Program-made: the position numbers and the translations under genes
In this document: positions 14,347-22,255 of the stretch, in pieces
Numbering within the stretch: position 1 is the first letter of the stretch
Layout of the letters: every line of letters begins with the position of its first letter
The notes under the pieces: generated by a model
What the model saw: the letters and a program-made list of their open reading frames with translations, nothing else
Databases searched by the model: none
What the model was told of the DNA's origin: nothing
Source of the DNA: an uncultured Clostridia bacterium
GTDB lineage: Bacteria; Bacillota_A; Clostridia; Oscillospirales; Oscillospiraceae
NCBI GenBank assembly: GCA_946410505.1
Contig: CAMKAP010000004.1
Location: 1-24,244, forward strand
Direction of reading: 5' to 3'
Length of the DNA stretch: 24,244 bases

Positions 14347-16684
14347 TTTCATACCCTCCAAATACACCCTCACCGGGTTTCGTCGTCATCAGTTTATATA
14401 GCTCAGTATCCTTGGGGAAACGGTTGATAAAAGGCACCAAAGCGCGCCCATAGCGGATAAGGCCGCAGCCCGCGTCCGCGTTGGTGACATAGCTCATCTG
14501 CTCGTTGGAGATGTTCAAGAGTTTTGCAAGCTTCTCACGGTCATTGGCCGCCTGGTTGAGCATGACCACAAACTCGCTGTTGGACACCATCGTACTGGCC
14601 TGCACGGAGTCCAGCAGATACTCCACGTTCTGCGTGATGGCGGTGGGATAGGCGTTGCGCTTACGGAATTGCCGCCACGCGGAGGTGAAGAAGTTGCCGC
14701 TCTGCTCGTTTTCAAACACCACATGAAACTCGTCGATGAACACATGGGTGCGCTTGCCGCGCTGCCAGTTGAGAGTGACGCGGTTGAGCATGGTGTCGGT
14801 GATGACCAGCAGGCCGGTGGGCTTGAGCTGTTCGCCCAAGTCGTGGATGTTAAACACCACCACGCGCTTGTCCAGATTGACATTGCTGGCGTGGCCGAAG
14901 ATGTCCAGGGAGCCGGTGGTGAACAGCTCCAGAGACAGCGCGATCTCCTGCGCCTTAAACTCCGGCTGCACCAGCAGCTTTTCCCGGAGAGTGGCAAGGG
15001 TCGGCACAATGCCGGTTTCCGCTGCCTCCTTGTAGACCTGCGCAGTGCAGCGGTCAATGATGGATTTGTGCTGCGGCCCGACGCCGTTCTTGTCAATCTG
15101 CTCTACCAGCGACATGATAAACTGCGACTTCTCGACAATAGGATTGTTCTCGCCGTAGCCCTCCACCATATACATGGCGTTGAGCCGGTGCTTGCCGCCT
15201 GCGGCCACATGGATGACTGTGCCGATGTCCTCGCCCATTGCCTCCACCAGCGGGGCAAACTCGCCCTCCGGGTCGCAGATCAGAATATCATCGTCGGTGT
15301 TGAGCATGAGGAAGGTGATCAGCTCCTTGGCGTTGAAGGACTTACCGGAGCCGGGAACGCCCAGCAGGAAGGCCGACTGATTGAGCAGGTTTTCCTTGTT
15401 GCACATGATAAGGTTGTGGCTGATGGCGTTCTCCCCGAAATAGATACCGCCCTTATCCATGATCTCCTGCACCTTAAAGGGAATGAACACCGCAAGGCTC
15501 TCGGTGGTCAGCGTCCGAAAGGCGTCGATACGCCGGGTGCCGATGGGCAGTACCGTGTTGAGGCCATCGAATTGCTGATACTTCAATACCGCAAGCTGGC
15601 ACATATGTTTCCGGGCGATGGACAGCACCGCCTCCGTGTCGGCGTCAAGCTGTTCCAGCGTTTCGGCGGTCAGCACCATCGTAATAACGCCCAGCATCAT
15701 GCGCTGGTCGCGGGTAGTGAGATCGTCCAGAAACTCCTTGGCCTCCTTGCGCTGCAGCTCCATATCATAGGGGATCACAGCGGAGAAGTTGTTGTTGGCG
15801 TTCTGGCGGCGCTGCCAGTTGGTGATGTTCGTTTCCACGCCCAGCAGCCGGTTTTCCACCTCGCGCACAGCCTCATCCGTGGGTACGGGAACAATGTCGA
15901 TGGAGAGCATCATATTCCGGCTCATGTCCGTCAGCTCCGTCACCATATTGTCCTTGATATAGGAGGCATAGTCTTTGAGATACAACACCCGGCAGTAGCG
16001 ACCTCCCAGCATCAGATGATCGCTGGATTTCTCTATACTATCCGGGCAGATATAATCCCGGAAGTCATGGCCTTTCCGCATCATATCCCGCGCGTGGAAG
16101 CGGAAATCCACCTCCTCGCCGGTGCGGTAGAAGTCATGCAGGACGCGCAGGCGCTCGGTGGCGTCCAGTTCCGTACACTTGGAGCCGAGGGCGGCAAAAT
16201 GGGAAATGAGATCCGCGCCGGTACGCGCGAAGTAGGCGCGGGCTTCCTCCACATCCTTTTTCATCACGGTGATGGTGACATACTTCTCCTGGATGATGCC
16301 ATTGCCCTCCGTGGCCTTGTCCATGAGCATCTTGTTATACTCCTTGCGGTACACATCCCGCTTATCCCCGCGCAGGGGCATGAGGATGGTCTGCTCAAAG
16401 TTCACGCGATTGAGGCGGCGGTTGTTGATCGTAACCTTGGTGGTCGCCCCGGCGTCCAGGCTGTTCAGCAGCTCGGAATAAGCCAGAAACATGGACTCCT
16501 TATCTGCGCGGCTGGCCACAAGATAGTTGATGTCCGTGAAGCGGTACATTTTGGAAAACTTGTTGCCCACCAAAAAGATACCGTCTGTCCAGATGCGCTT
16601 GATGGGGATCACATCCTGCACCCGGCGCGGGACGCGGTATTTTTCCTTGTCCTGCTTCAGCAGGTTACTGAGCGTCTTTATCAT
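14339..16684 (-). CDS. virB4: VirB4-like conjugation ATPase (CD1110-type)
   Basis: A 781-aa ATPase of the type IV secretion system. The ATG at 16684 is chosen because AAAGGAGG lies 12 bases upstream; the ORF could open 8 codons earlier, but the ribosome-binding site would then be inside the gene. Walker A is GVPGSGKS (about 442-449), followed by DILICDPEGEF, and Walker B is HVFIDEF (about 647-653). The N-terminal 400 residues match the TraE/VirB4 N domain by layout (IWTDGIFLVGNKFSKMYRF near the start). It should energise substrate transfer together with VirD4. It overlaps PrgI by 20 bp and the sortase by 8 bp. Confidence 0.95.
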   Translation of the reverse strand: MIKTLSNLLKQDKEKYRVPRRVQDVIPIKRIWTDGIFLVGNKFSKMYRFTDINYLVASRADKESMFLAYSELLNSLDAGATTKVTINNRRLNRVNFEQTILMPLRGDKRDVYRKEYNKMLMDKATEGNGIIQEKYVTITVMKKDVEEARAYFARTGADLISHFAALGSKCTELDATERLRVLHDFYRTGEEVDFRFHARDMMRKGHDFRDYICPDSIEKSSDHLMLGGRYCRVLYLKDYASYIKDNMVTELTDMSRNMMLSIDIVPVPTDEAVREVENRLLGVETNITNWQRRQNANNNFSAVIPYDMELQRKEAKEFLDDLTTRDQRMMLGVITMVLTAETLEQLDADTEAVLSIARKHMCQLAVLKYQQFDGLNTVLPIGTRRIDAFRTLTTESLAVFIPFKVQEIMDKGGIYFGENAISHNLIMCNKENLLNQSAFLLGVPGSGKSFNAKELITFLMLNTDDDILICDPEGEFAPLVEAMGEDIGTVIHVAAGGKHRLNAMYMVEGYGENNPIVEKSQFIMSLVEQIDKNGVGPQHKSIIDRCTAQVYKEAAETGIVPTLATLREKLLVQPEFKAQEIALSLELFTTGSLDIFGHASNVNLDKRVVVFNIHDLGEQLKPTGLLVITDTMLNRVTLNWQRGKRTHVFIDEFHVVFENEQSGNFFTSAWRQFRKRNAYPTAITQNVEYLLDSVQASTMVSNSEFVVMLNQAANDREKLAKLLNISNEQMSYVTNADAGCGLIRYGRALVPFINRFPKDTELYKLMTTKPGEGVFGGYENA

Positions 16685-17042
16685 GCTGCTTGTAAACCTC
16701 CTTTTCATGGGTTTCGATGGTGTCCTTCAGCGCCTCATAGTAGAGGTTGGAAGTTTCCACGCGGAGCTGCTTCGGCTCGATCAGTTCAGAGCGCAGCCAC
16801 GCCCGGATAAACTGCTCGGCGGTCATACCGTGATAGCTGAGAAAGCCCAGCATGGCAAAGGGCGCCGCGGCCAGAATGACCATCCAGCTCACCGTCTCCA
16901 TGCCGAAGTGCGGGCGCAGCAGATAATACAGCCCCACGGCGACACCTACCGCCAACAAAGAAAAAACGAACTGTCGCATGGACAGTCCGAAGAACATGGA
17001 TTCCGTATAGTTGCGAATTTCGCGGTTGATTTTGACTTCCAT
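16665..17042 (-). CDS. prgI: PrgI-family membrane protein (VirB3-like)
   Basis: A 125-aa protein with a short basic N-terminus (EVKINREIRNYTESMFFGLSMRQF split across residues 2-25), two adjacent membrane helices (about 25-43 and 53-72) and a charged cytoplasmic tail. This is the PrgI/VirB3 pattern and the gene sits directly before virB4, as usual. It should anchor VirB4 to the inner part of the channel. It starts 1 bp after the 72-aa gene and overlaps virB4 by 20 bp. Confidence 0.88.
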   Translation of the reverse strand: MEVKINREIRNYTESMFFGLSMRQFVFSLLAVGVAVGLYYLLRPHFGMETVSWMVILAAAPFAMLGFLSYHGMTAEQFIRAWLRSELIEPKQLRVETSNLYYEALKDTIETHEKEVYKQHDKDAQ

Positions 17043-17043
17043 C

Positions 17044-17262
17044 TCAATCCACCACTTTCACATCGCTGGTGGAGATGGATACGATGTTCTTCTTGGGAAC
17101 ATAGTGGATCTCACCGGCCATGTCCCCGAACACCATGAGCTTATCGTCTGGAGCCTTTTCAAACTCACCGATCAAGCCCTCCTCCACGGGAAGATCGTAG
17201 TCCTCCATAATTCTGATCACCTCGCCGTTGCACAGGTGAATGTTGTATATCTGATATGCCAT
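17044..17262 (-). CDS. Small conserved-type ICE protein, function unknown
   Basis: A 72-aa acidic soluble protein with no signal peptide, membrane segment or cysteine cluster. An AGGAGG lies 9 bases before its ATG; a second ATG, 4 bases after the AGGAGG, opens another frame and is less well spaced. It lies between virB6 and prgI. The pattern (short beta strands such as YQIYNIHLCNGEVIRI and GEIHYVPKKNIVSIS) suggests a small beta-barrel. I do not recognise a named domain. Its place in the transfer operon implies an accessory role. Confidence 0.7.
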   Translation of the reverse strand: MAYQIYNIHLCNGEVIRIMEDYDLPVEEGLIGEFEKAPDDKLMVFGDMAGEIHYVPKKNIVSISTSDVKVVD

Positions 17263-17302
17263 TTCATTGTGCCTCCTAACAGTTTTTTGTTTGTCGCCAT
17301 GC

Positions 17303-18139
17303 TCACAGTCCCATCATCTCGCGCACCACGCGATCCGCCATCTTCACAGCGCCGACGAGGACAAGCATGTTGAATACCAGCTCGCCTATATAGCTCCAGA
17401 CCATCGTAACGGCGGCAGCGCCGGTGTTGATGGTGGGCGGTGTCGCGGCAAAATAGGAGAAGATGATGCAGGCCAGCACGATGATCGCACCCTCCAGACA
17501 TACGGCGGCGTAGCTTTTGAGAAAGCTCCTGCCCACGTTCTGCGTCGGCTCTCCGGCAAAGGTGGACAGTGGGATGGGGGCAATGGCCGCATAGAGATAG
17601 AGCTTAAAGAAGCGTCCGTACACGGTCATGATCATCACAAAGGACAGTACTGTAATAAACAGTCCTCCGATTAGCGTCACCGCCCAGAGGGGGATGCTCT
17701 CAAAGAAACCGCACTCCTCCACGGCGGTTACGATCTCCGAGGGCAGCACCGTTTGCTGCGCCGCGCCGAAGCCCGCCGAGCTCATAATGGTGGAAATCAC
17801 GCCCTGGACGATGCGAAACAGTGCCATCATTAGCTCCAGCCCATAGGTGACAACGCCCTTGGCCAGCGCGAAGCGGATAAAGAGCTTCAGCGCCGTTTCC
17901 GGTCGCTTGGTTTCCGCTAGGGAGCCGCAGGTACGCATGACGCCTACTACAAAAAACAGCACCAGCAGCGCCAGCCCCACAGCCTGCAAACCTCCGTGAA
18001 TGCTGCGCATGACGCCCCATATCGCGCCGCCTTTGAAATTCTCCGGCGACTGCGTTATGAGCTGCCAGATCTCCGCCAGTTTTTCATTCCATGTGTTCAG
18101 AGCATTTTCGAGGTTTTGGACTACCCAGTTATCTGACAC
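17303..18139 (-). CDS. VirB6/TrbL-like channel protein (CD1112-type)
   Basis: A 278-aa polytopic membrane protein starting at a GTG with AAAGGAGG about 9 bases upstream. Membrane segments lie near 50-68, 90-112, 150-172, 178-195, 213-232 and 245-265. A family-like motif is YGRFFKLYLYAAIAPIPL (about 173-190), after which a conserved-looking GEPTQNVGRSFLKSYAAVC segment links two helices. This is the layout of VirB6/TrbL proteins of Gram-positive elements, which form part of the membrane channel. A 70-bp gap with a long hairpin separates it from the upstream small membrane protein. Confidence 0.88.
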   Translation of the reverse strand: MSDNWVVQNLENALNTWNEKLAEIWQLITQSPENFKGGAIWGVMRSIHGGLQAVGLALLVLFFVVGVMRTCGSLAETKRPETALKLFIRFALAKGVVTYGLELMMALFRIVQGVISTIMSSAGFGAAQQTVLPSEIVTAVEECGFFESIPLWAVTLIGGLFITVLSFVMIMTVYGRFFKLYLYAAIAPIPLSTFAGEPTQNVGRSFLKSYAAVCLEGAIIVLACIIFSYFAATPPTINTGAAAVTMVWSYIGELVFNMLVLVGAVKMADRVVREMMGL

Positions 18140-18158
18140 GTTCTAAATCCTCCTTTCC

Positions 18159-18202
18159 CGCAGAAATGGGCAAGGCGGCTTTTGCCGTCCTGCCCGTCTG
18201 CG
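18159..18202 (-). promoter_or_regulatory. Intercistronic hairpin between pilin-like gene and virB6
   Basis: CGCAGA/TCTGCG outer arms and imperfect GGGCA-x-GG-x-GGC inner arms close on a 4-base loop, giving a stem of about 18 bp. No T-run follows, so it is more likely a processing or mRNA-stability hairpin than a terminator. It ends about 10 bases before the virB6 ribosome-binding site. Confidence 0.5.
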
Positions 18203-18209
18203 AATGCGA

Positions 18210-18560
18210 TCAGCCGGTGATAAGGGTGAGGATTTCCTTGGCGAAGGTGATCACGACGCCACCGGCGAGGGTGAGAAAACCGTTGCTGCGCTGGCTAGGA
18301 TCGTGGCTGGAGAACGAGAGGCCAACCTGCACGATGCCCCAGCCCAGCAGGATCAGACCCACGGCGCGGATCAGCCCGAAGATAAAATCCGAAAGGTTGT
18401 TCACCACCTGGATGGGGTCGTTGGCGGCAAAAGCCGTGACAGACATTCCCATGACCAGCGCCGCCATCAGCACGACGGCACAGTACGCACGGAAGCCCTT
18501 TTTGACCTTACCGGGCATGGGCAGCTTGTTGGTGGACTTGGTTTCATTCAGCTTTTTCAT
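18210..18560 (-). CDS. Maff2/VirB2-like small membrane protein, possible pilin
   Basis: A 116-aa protein with AGGAGG 9 bases before its ATG. It has a basic lead (1-24), a hydrophobic signal-like helix ending in VTAFAA (cleavage near residue 46), then two membrane helices (about 56-78 and 92-113) joined by a short polar loop (SSHDPSQRSNG). The leader plus two-helix layout is that of VirB2/TrbC pilins. The mature part also resembles the Maff2 mobile-element family, which normally lacks such a long leader. It lies between virD4 (17-bp overlap) and virB6, the usual slot for this gene in CTn2/Tn1549-type operons. Pilin function is inferred. Confidence 0.7.
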   Translation of the reverse strand: MKKLNETKSTNKLPMPGKVKKGFRAYCAVVLMAALVMGMSVTAFAANDPIQVVNNLSDFIFGLIRAVGLILLGWGIVQVGLSFSSHDPSQRSNGFLTLAGGVVITFAKEILTLITG

Positions 18561-20367
18561 TGCGTTTTTCCTCCTGCAATTTGAAATATTCTTCTAGCTC
18601 CTCATTGGAGAGAAGTTCGTACATGGTTTCCGTTTCTTCAAAAGCGGAAGCGGATGCAGGCACAGCGGCCACGTCCGCAAAGGTGATGGTGGCGACAGCG
18701 TTCTCCGTGCCGCCGTGGATATAGGGTTTTGCTTTCCCGTCTGTGGTCAGCGCCACATTGGGGTGTTTGAGAATGTCGTATTTGTCATCCATGACCGGCT
18801 TTTCGCCCCGGATAAATAGGATCGCCTTGCTGTTATCCAGCAGGCGTACCTCCGAGGCGTCCAGCAGCTCCCGCCCTGTGATCTGATAGTTGGTACTGTA
18901 ATTGCCGCTGCGCCCGGTGGACTTCCCATAGGTGTTGGTGTCGATGGTGGATTTGCCCAGCAGCTCAGACACATACTTGTGGGTGGATTGCTCGTTGCCG
19001 CCTAGATAGAGAAACTCGTCGCAGTTGCCCACGATGCTCTCCCATTGCTTTTCAAACAGGGCTTTGATCTGCGCGAGGTTTTGCAGAATGATGGATACGG
19101 AAATCTCACGGGAGCGCATGACGGAGAGTATTTTGTCAAAGTCATCGGGCAGGCTCACGTTCGCAAACTCGTCCATGAGGAAATGCACATGGACAGGCAG
19201 GCGTCCGCCGTGCTTGTGATCGGCCAGATAAAAGAGCTGCTGGAATAGCTGGGTGTAGAGGATGGAGACAAGAAAGTTGAAGCTGGTATCGTTGTCCGGA
19301 ATCAGCGCAAACAGCGCCACCTTTTTCTCTCCGAGGCTGGGCAAATCCAACTCGTCCGTTGCGGTCAGCGCGGCAAGGCTATCCAGATTGAATTTCTCCA
19401 GTCGCGCCGCAAGGGTGATCTGGATGGATTTCAGCGTCTTGGCGCTGCCGCTGTGATAGTCCTTGTAATACTTCACCGCAATGTGGTCGGGGTTCCGCAT
19501 TTCCAGACGCTCGAACAGCTCGTCCAGCGGAGATTGATAGGTGTCGTCATCCTCGCGCACCTCACCAGCGCGCAGCATTTCCATGACCATGGGGAAGTTC
19601 TGCTCATCGGGCGGTGCTTCATGGTGCAGATAGAACACCAGCGCCAACAGCAGCATGGACGCTGCTGTGTCCCAAAAGGGGTCTTGGCTCTGAGAGCCTT
19701 TCGGCGTGGTACTCTTAAAGAGGTTCGTCACAAGCCGCTGCACATCGTTATCGTCCCGGAGATACACGAAGGGGTTATAACAATGGCTGCGCTCCATATT
19801 CAGCAGATCCAGCACACGCACTTCATAGCCCTTTTGTTCCAGCAGATAACCCGTATCTCGTGCCAGTTCACCTTTCGGATCGAGGACAACGAAGCTGGTA
19901 TTGGCTTGGCAGAGGTTGGGTTTCGCGTAAAATCTCGTCTTGCCCGCGCCGCTGCCGCCCACCACCATCGTGTTCAGATTGCGGCGGTGCTTTCTGCCGT
20001 CCAGCCCGACACGGACATTCTGCGTGAACAGCTTATTGGCCTCCGGCTGCTTTGCCCGGTATTTCCTGTCTACGGCTCTGGCGTCGCCCCATTCAGCCGA
20101 GCCGTGTTCCTCACCGCGCCGGTAGTTGCGTCGGGTGGAGAAATAGATACCGAGTCCCATTCCATACGCAAACAAAAAAAGGAGGACAGTTTTTAAGCTG
20201 TCCTCGCAAAACACAATATGAAACGGGTCGCCCATCGCCGCAGAGAATTGAGCAATGATCCCCGGTAGTCCCTCGGACGCGGCGGGGGCGATCAGAAGTC
20301 CCAGCCACGCCACGGGAAGGATACCCAGCAGACAAAACAGACGGATGGCCGCTTTATCTTGCTTCAT
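18544..20367 (-). CDS. virD4: VirD4-like coupling protein (CD1115-type)
   Basis: A 607-aa T4SS coupling ATPase. Two N-terminal membrane helices (about 8-29 and 58-77) precede HGSAEWGDARAVD, a motif common in Gram-positive TraG/VirD4 proteins. Walker A is GGSGAGKT (137-144), followed by VLDPKGELARDTG. Walker B is VHFLMDEFAN (394-403), then SIILQNLAQIKALF. It should carry the relaxase-DNA complex to the channel. It overlaps the 62-aa gene by 14 bp and has no clear ribosome-binding site of its own, suggesting coupled translation. The C-terminal 100 residues are acidic and variable, a likely substrate-contact region. Confidence 0.95.
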   Translation of the reverse strand: MKQDKAAIRLFCLLGILPVAWLGLLIAPAASEGLPGIIAQFSAAMGDPFHIVFCEDSLKTVLLFLFAYGMGLGIYFSTRRNYRRGEEHGSAEWGDARAVDRKYRAKQPEANKLFTQNVRVGLDGRKHRRNLNTMVVGGSGAGKTRFYAKPNLCQANTSFVVLDPKGELARDTGYLLEQKGYEVRVLDLLNMERSHCYNPFVYLRDDNDVQRLVTNLFKSTTPKGSQSQDPFWDTAASMLLLALVFYLHHEAPPDEQNFPMVMEMLRAGEVREDDDTYQSPLDELFERLEMRNPDHIAVKYYKDYHSGSAKTLKSIQITLAARLEKFNLDSLAALTATDELDLPSLGEKKVALFALIPDNDTSFNFLVSILYTQLFQQLFYLADHKHGGRLPVHVHFLMDEFANVSLPDDFDKILSVMRSREISVSIILQNLAQIKALFEKQWESIVGNCDEFLYLGGNEQSTHKYVSELLGKSTIDTNTYGKSTGRSGNYSTNYQITGRELLDASEVRLLDNSKAILFIRGEKPVMDDKYDILKHPNVALTTDGKAKPYIHGGTENAVATITFADVAAVPASASAFEETETMYELLSNEELEEYFKLQEEKRNEKAE

Positions 20368-20542
20368 CCCGACTCTTGACCTTTTTGGTCGGCGCGTCGA
20401 TGGTCTTCAGCAGAATTTCATCTACAATATCGGTGGGGCGATCTTCACCGATCAGATCATTCCGCATCTCGTTGAGGGCGTTGATAACCACGCCATGCTC
20501 ATACCGGTCCAGCTCCAAAACGCGCTTTTCTTCCTTTGCCAT
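20354..20542 (-). CDS. Small ICE protein, function unknown
   Basis: A 62-aa soluble, mixed-charge protein (ELDRYEHGVVINALNEMRND, then PTDIVDEILLKTIDAPTKK). AGGAG lies about 9 bases before the ATG. It sits 3 bp after the ArdC-like gene and overlaps virD4 by 14 bp, as short proteins of this pattern often do in Clostridia elements. I recognise the pattern as recurrent in such operons but cannot name a function. The predicted fold is two or three helices. Confidence 0.72.
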   Translation of the reverse strand: MAKEEKRVLELDRYEHGVVINALNEMRNDLIGEDRPTDIVDEILLKTIDAPTKKVKSRDEAR

Positions 20543-20545
20543 ACA

Positions 20546-21439
20546 TCACCGCTCCTGTTCTTTTGTACGGGGCGGCTTGTTCTGCTCCAGCGCCCGGCTC
20601 ATTCTGCTGGTCATGTCCTTGGCCACGTCGCTGATCTCGTTGAGCGTGGCGCGGATGCTCTGCGGGTCGGCGTCCCGGAAACTGTCGGGCAGGCGGGAGA
20701 AGTCATAGCCACTCACATCTACACTGTACCGCTTGCATACTACATAGGAAATGCTGTACGCTGCAAAACCAGCGTCCGCGCGGGTATAGTTGGGATCAGC
20801 GGTAGCCAGCTCCGCGTGGGCGATCTCCTTAGAAAGACTGCGGAAAATGTCGTTTGCCTCCATACCGCGCCGCACGAAAATAACACTCTGATCGTGGTCG
20901 TAATACGCGCCCATGTTGTTGGGAAGCTCATCAATGCCCTGAATGGGAACGGGCGGCTTGCGGATCAGTGCCTGCAAAAGCAGGCGATCCTCCACCTGCG
21001 GCGCGGGACGCGGACGCTGGCGGGAATTGGTCTGCGACACATCAAAAACGCGCTTCACGTTCCATGAGGTGCCAATGCTGCCATCGGGACGCTCATAGTT
21101 GTCGCCCGCCTCCAAGATCTTGATGTGGCTCTCATTGCGTTTGATGGACACGCCCTCGGCTTTCCAGCTCTCAAAATCCCGGAGTTGCGTGGCAAGCGGC
21201 CTCTGCGCTAGCACAAGCAGCGCATTGGTGGCGGAGTAGTGAATGAGGCGGCTTTTCACATCCAGAAACGCCTTATACTTGTCGCCATCGGCGGCGACTT
21301 CCTGTGTGGTGGCGTCAACCAGCTCATAAACCTCCTGCCGCTCCGCCTGCTTTTTCTCTGCCCACGCCTCTTTGTCAAAGGGGCGATCCTCCTGTTCCTG
21401 CTGGGGCTTTACTTCAAACAGATCGTCAAAGTTGCTCAT
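20546..21439 (-). CDS. ArdC-like protein with degenerate metallopeptidase motif
   Basis: A 297-aa protein. The N-terminal part (about 55-135: KYKAFLDVKSRLIHYSATNALLVLAQ, then SWKAEGVSIKRNE, then FDVSQT) matches the ssDNA-binding ArdC_N layout seen in anti-restriction proteins. The C-terminal part follows the ArdC/ImmA zinc-peptidase layout but reads SLSKEIAHAEL (202-212), so the HExxH motif has become KExxH (204-208). The downstream acidic ligand position is also unclear (ADAGFAAYSISYVVCKRY). It may protect incoming single-stranded DNA without peptidase activity. It starts 6 bp after pcfB. Domain assignment is from memory of motifs. Confidence 0.65.
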   Translation of the reverse strand: MSNFDDLFEVKPQQEQEDRPFDKEAWAEKKQAERQEVYELVDATTQEVAADGDKYKAFLDVKSRLIHYSATNALLVLAQRPLATQLRDFESWKAEGVSIKRNESHIKILEAGDNYERPDGSIGTSWNVKRVFDVSQTNSRQRPRPAPQVEDRLLLQALIRKPPVPIQGIDELPNNMGAYYDHDQSVIFVRRGMEANDIFRSLSKEIAHAELATADPNYTRADAGFAAYSISYVVCKRYSVDVSGYDFSRLPDSFRDADPQSIRATLNEISDVAKDMTSRMSRALEQNKPPRTKEQER

Positions 21440-21445
21440 AGTACA

Positions 21446-22255
21446 TTACCTCGCTTTCGTTTTCTTTGGTTTCTTCTTGGGCGGCTGGTGGTGCTGCACC
21501 GGCTTGGGTGCCTCGGCCTTGGTGCTGCGTTCCGGCTCTGCCGCCACGGGCGTCTCCGCCTCTTTCTGCTTTCTGGCCTCCCTGATCTCCCTCAAATCCT
21601 CCCGGACGGAGGGACGATCTTCCGGCCTTTTAGCAGTACCCTCGGCGGCTTTGGGCTGCGTCTTTGAGGTAGGCGCGGACGGAGGGGATTTTTCCGTCCG
21701 GGCCGCAGAGGGGTTTGGGCTTTCGTGTTCCTCCTTTTTGGTGGGTGCGCTCATGAGATCGTCCAGCAGACGATCCTCCTCGGCCTTGTCGGGCATATCC
21801 TGCTCCGGCGCTGCCGGTGCCTCGGCTTTCTCGGCGCGGGACTGTTCGATCTTGTGCTTGATGGACGCGGCATCGACGGTGGCCAGCTTAAAGCGTTCCA
21901 CGATCCGATTGATTTTGGATGCGTCCTCGGCGCGCACCATGATGTCCACCAGCCCATCCGCAGACGGCTCTTTCCCGCGCAGGGCGCAGTAGACTACGCC
22001 GTAGCGTTTGGCCTCCACGGTAAACTGCTTCAGATGTTCCTCCGGGAGCGTAAAGACTTTCAGCTCTTTCCCGGATTTCAGCATGGCAGTCAGCCGCTGC
22101 CGCCCTGCGGTCTTGGTCTTGTCCCTGTTCTTCAGAATGGTATAGAGCGCGGCGGCGATATTCTTGGCAGCAGAGCCGGTCAGCCGCAGGGCAACTTCCG
22201 TTCCCTCCAGACTTAATCTAACGACTTGTTCCGCCGCGTCGCCTGAGCTGTTCAT
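21446..22255 (-). CDS. PcfB family protein (DUF3801)
   Basis: A 269-aa protein. The ATG at 22255 has AGGAGGAA upstream; the longer frame is a shadow of the relaxase end, which it overlaps by 38 bp. The N-terminal 130 residues (VVRLSLEGTEVALRLTGSAAK, then IAAALYTILKNRD, then KRYGVVYCALRGK) match the PcfB/DUF3801 pattern. PcfB of the enterococcal plasmid pCF10 is a relaxosome or coupling accessory protein. The C-terminal 120 residues are a low-complexity Lys/Glu/Pro/Ala tail ending in a strongly basic PPKKKPKKTKAR, likely disordered and nucleic-acid binding. It lies between relaxase and coupling protein genes, consistent with a bridging role. Confidence 0.85.
   Translation of the reverse strand: MNSSGDAAEQVVRLSLEGTEVALRLTGSAAKNIAAALYTILKNRDKTKTAGRQRLTAMLKSGKELKVFTLPEEHLKQFTVEAKRYGVVYCALRGKEPSADGLVDIMVRAEDASKINRIVERFKLATVDAASIKHKIEQSRAEKAEAPAAPEQDMPDKAEEDRLLDDLMSAPTKKEEHESPNPSAARTEKSPPSAPTSKTQPKAAEGTAKRPEDRPSVREDLREIREARKQKEAETPVAAEPERSTKAEAPKPVQHHQPPKKKPKKTKAR

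Noticed and set aside
14669..16810. Very long plus-strand open frame (about 713 codons) opposite virB4
   Set aside because: It is antisense to virB4, whose product has full Walker motifs and a ribosome-binding site; the plus frame has no recognisable motif and arises from GC-rich codon bias. The same applies to the other long plus-strand frames at 5-24 kb.
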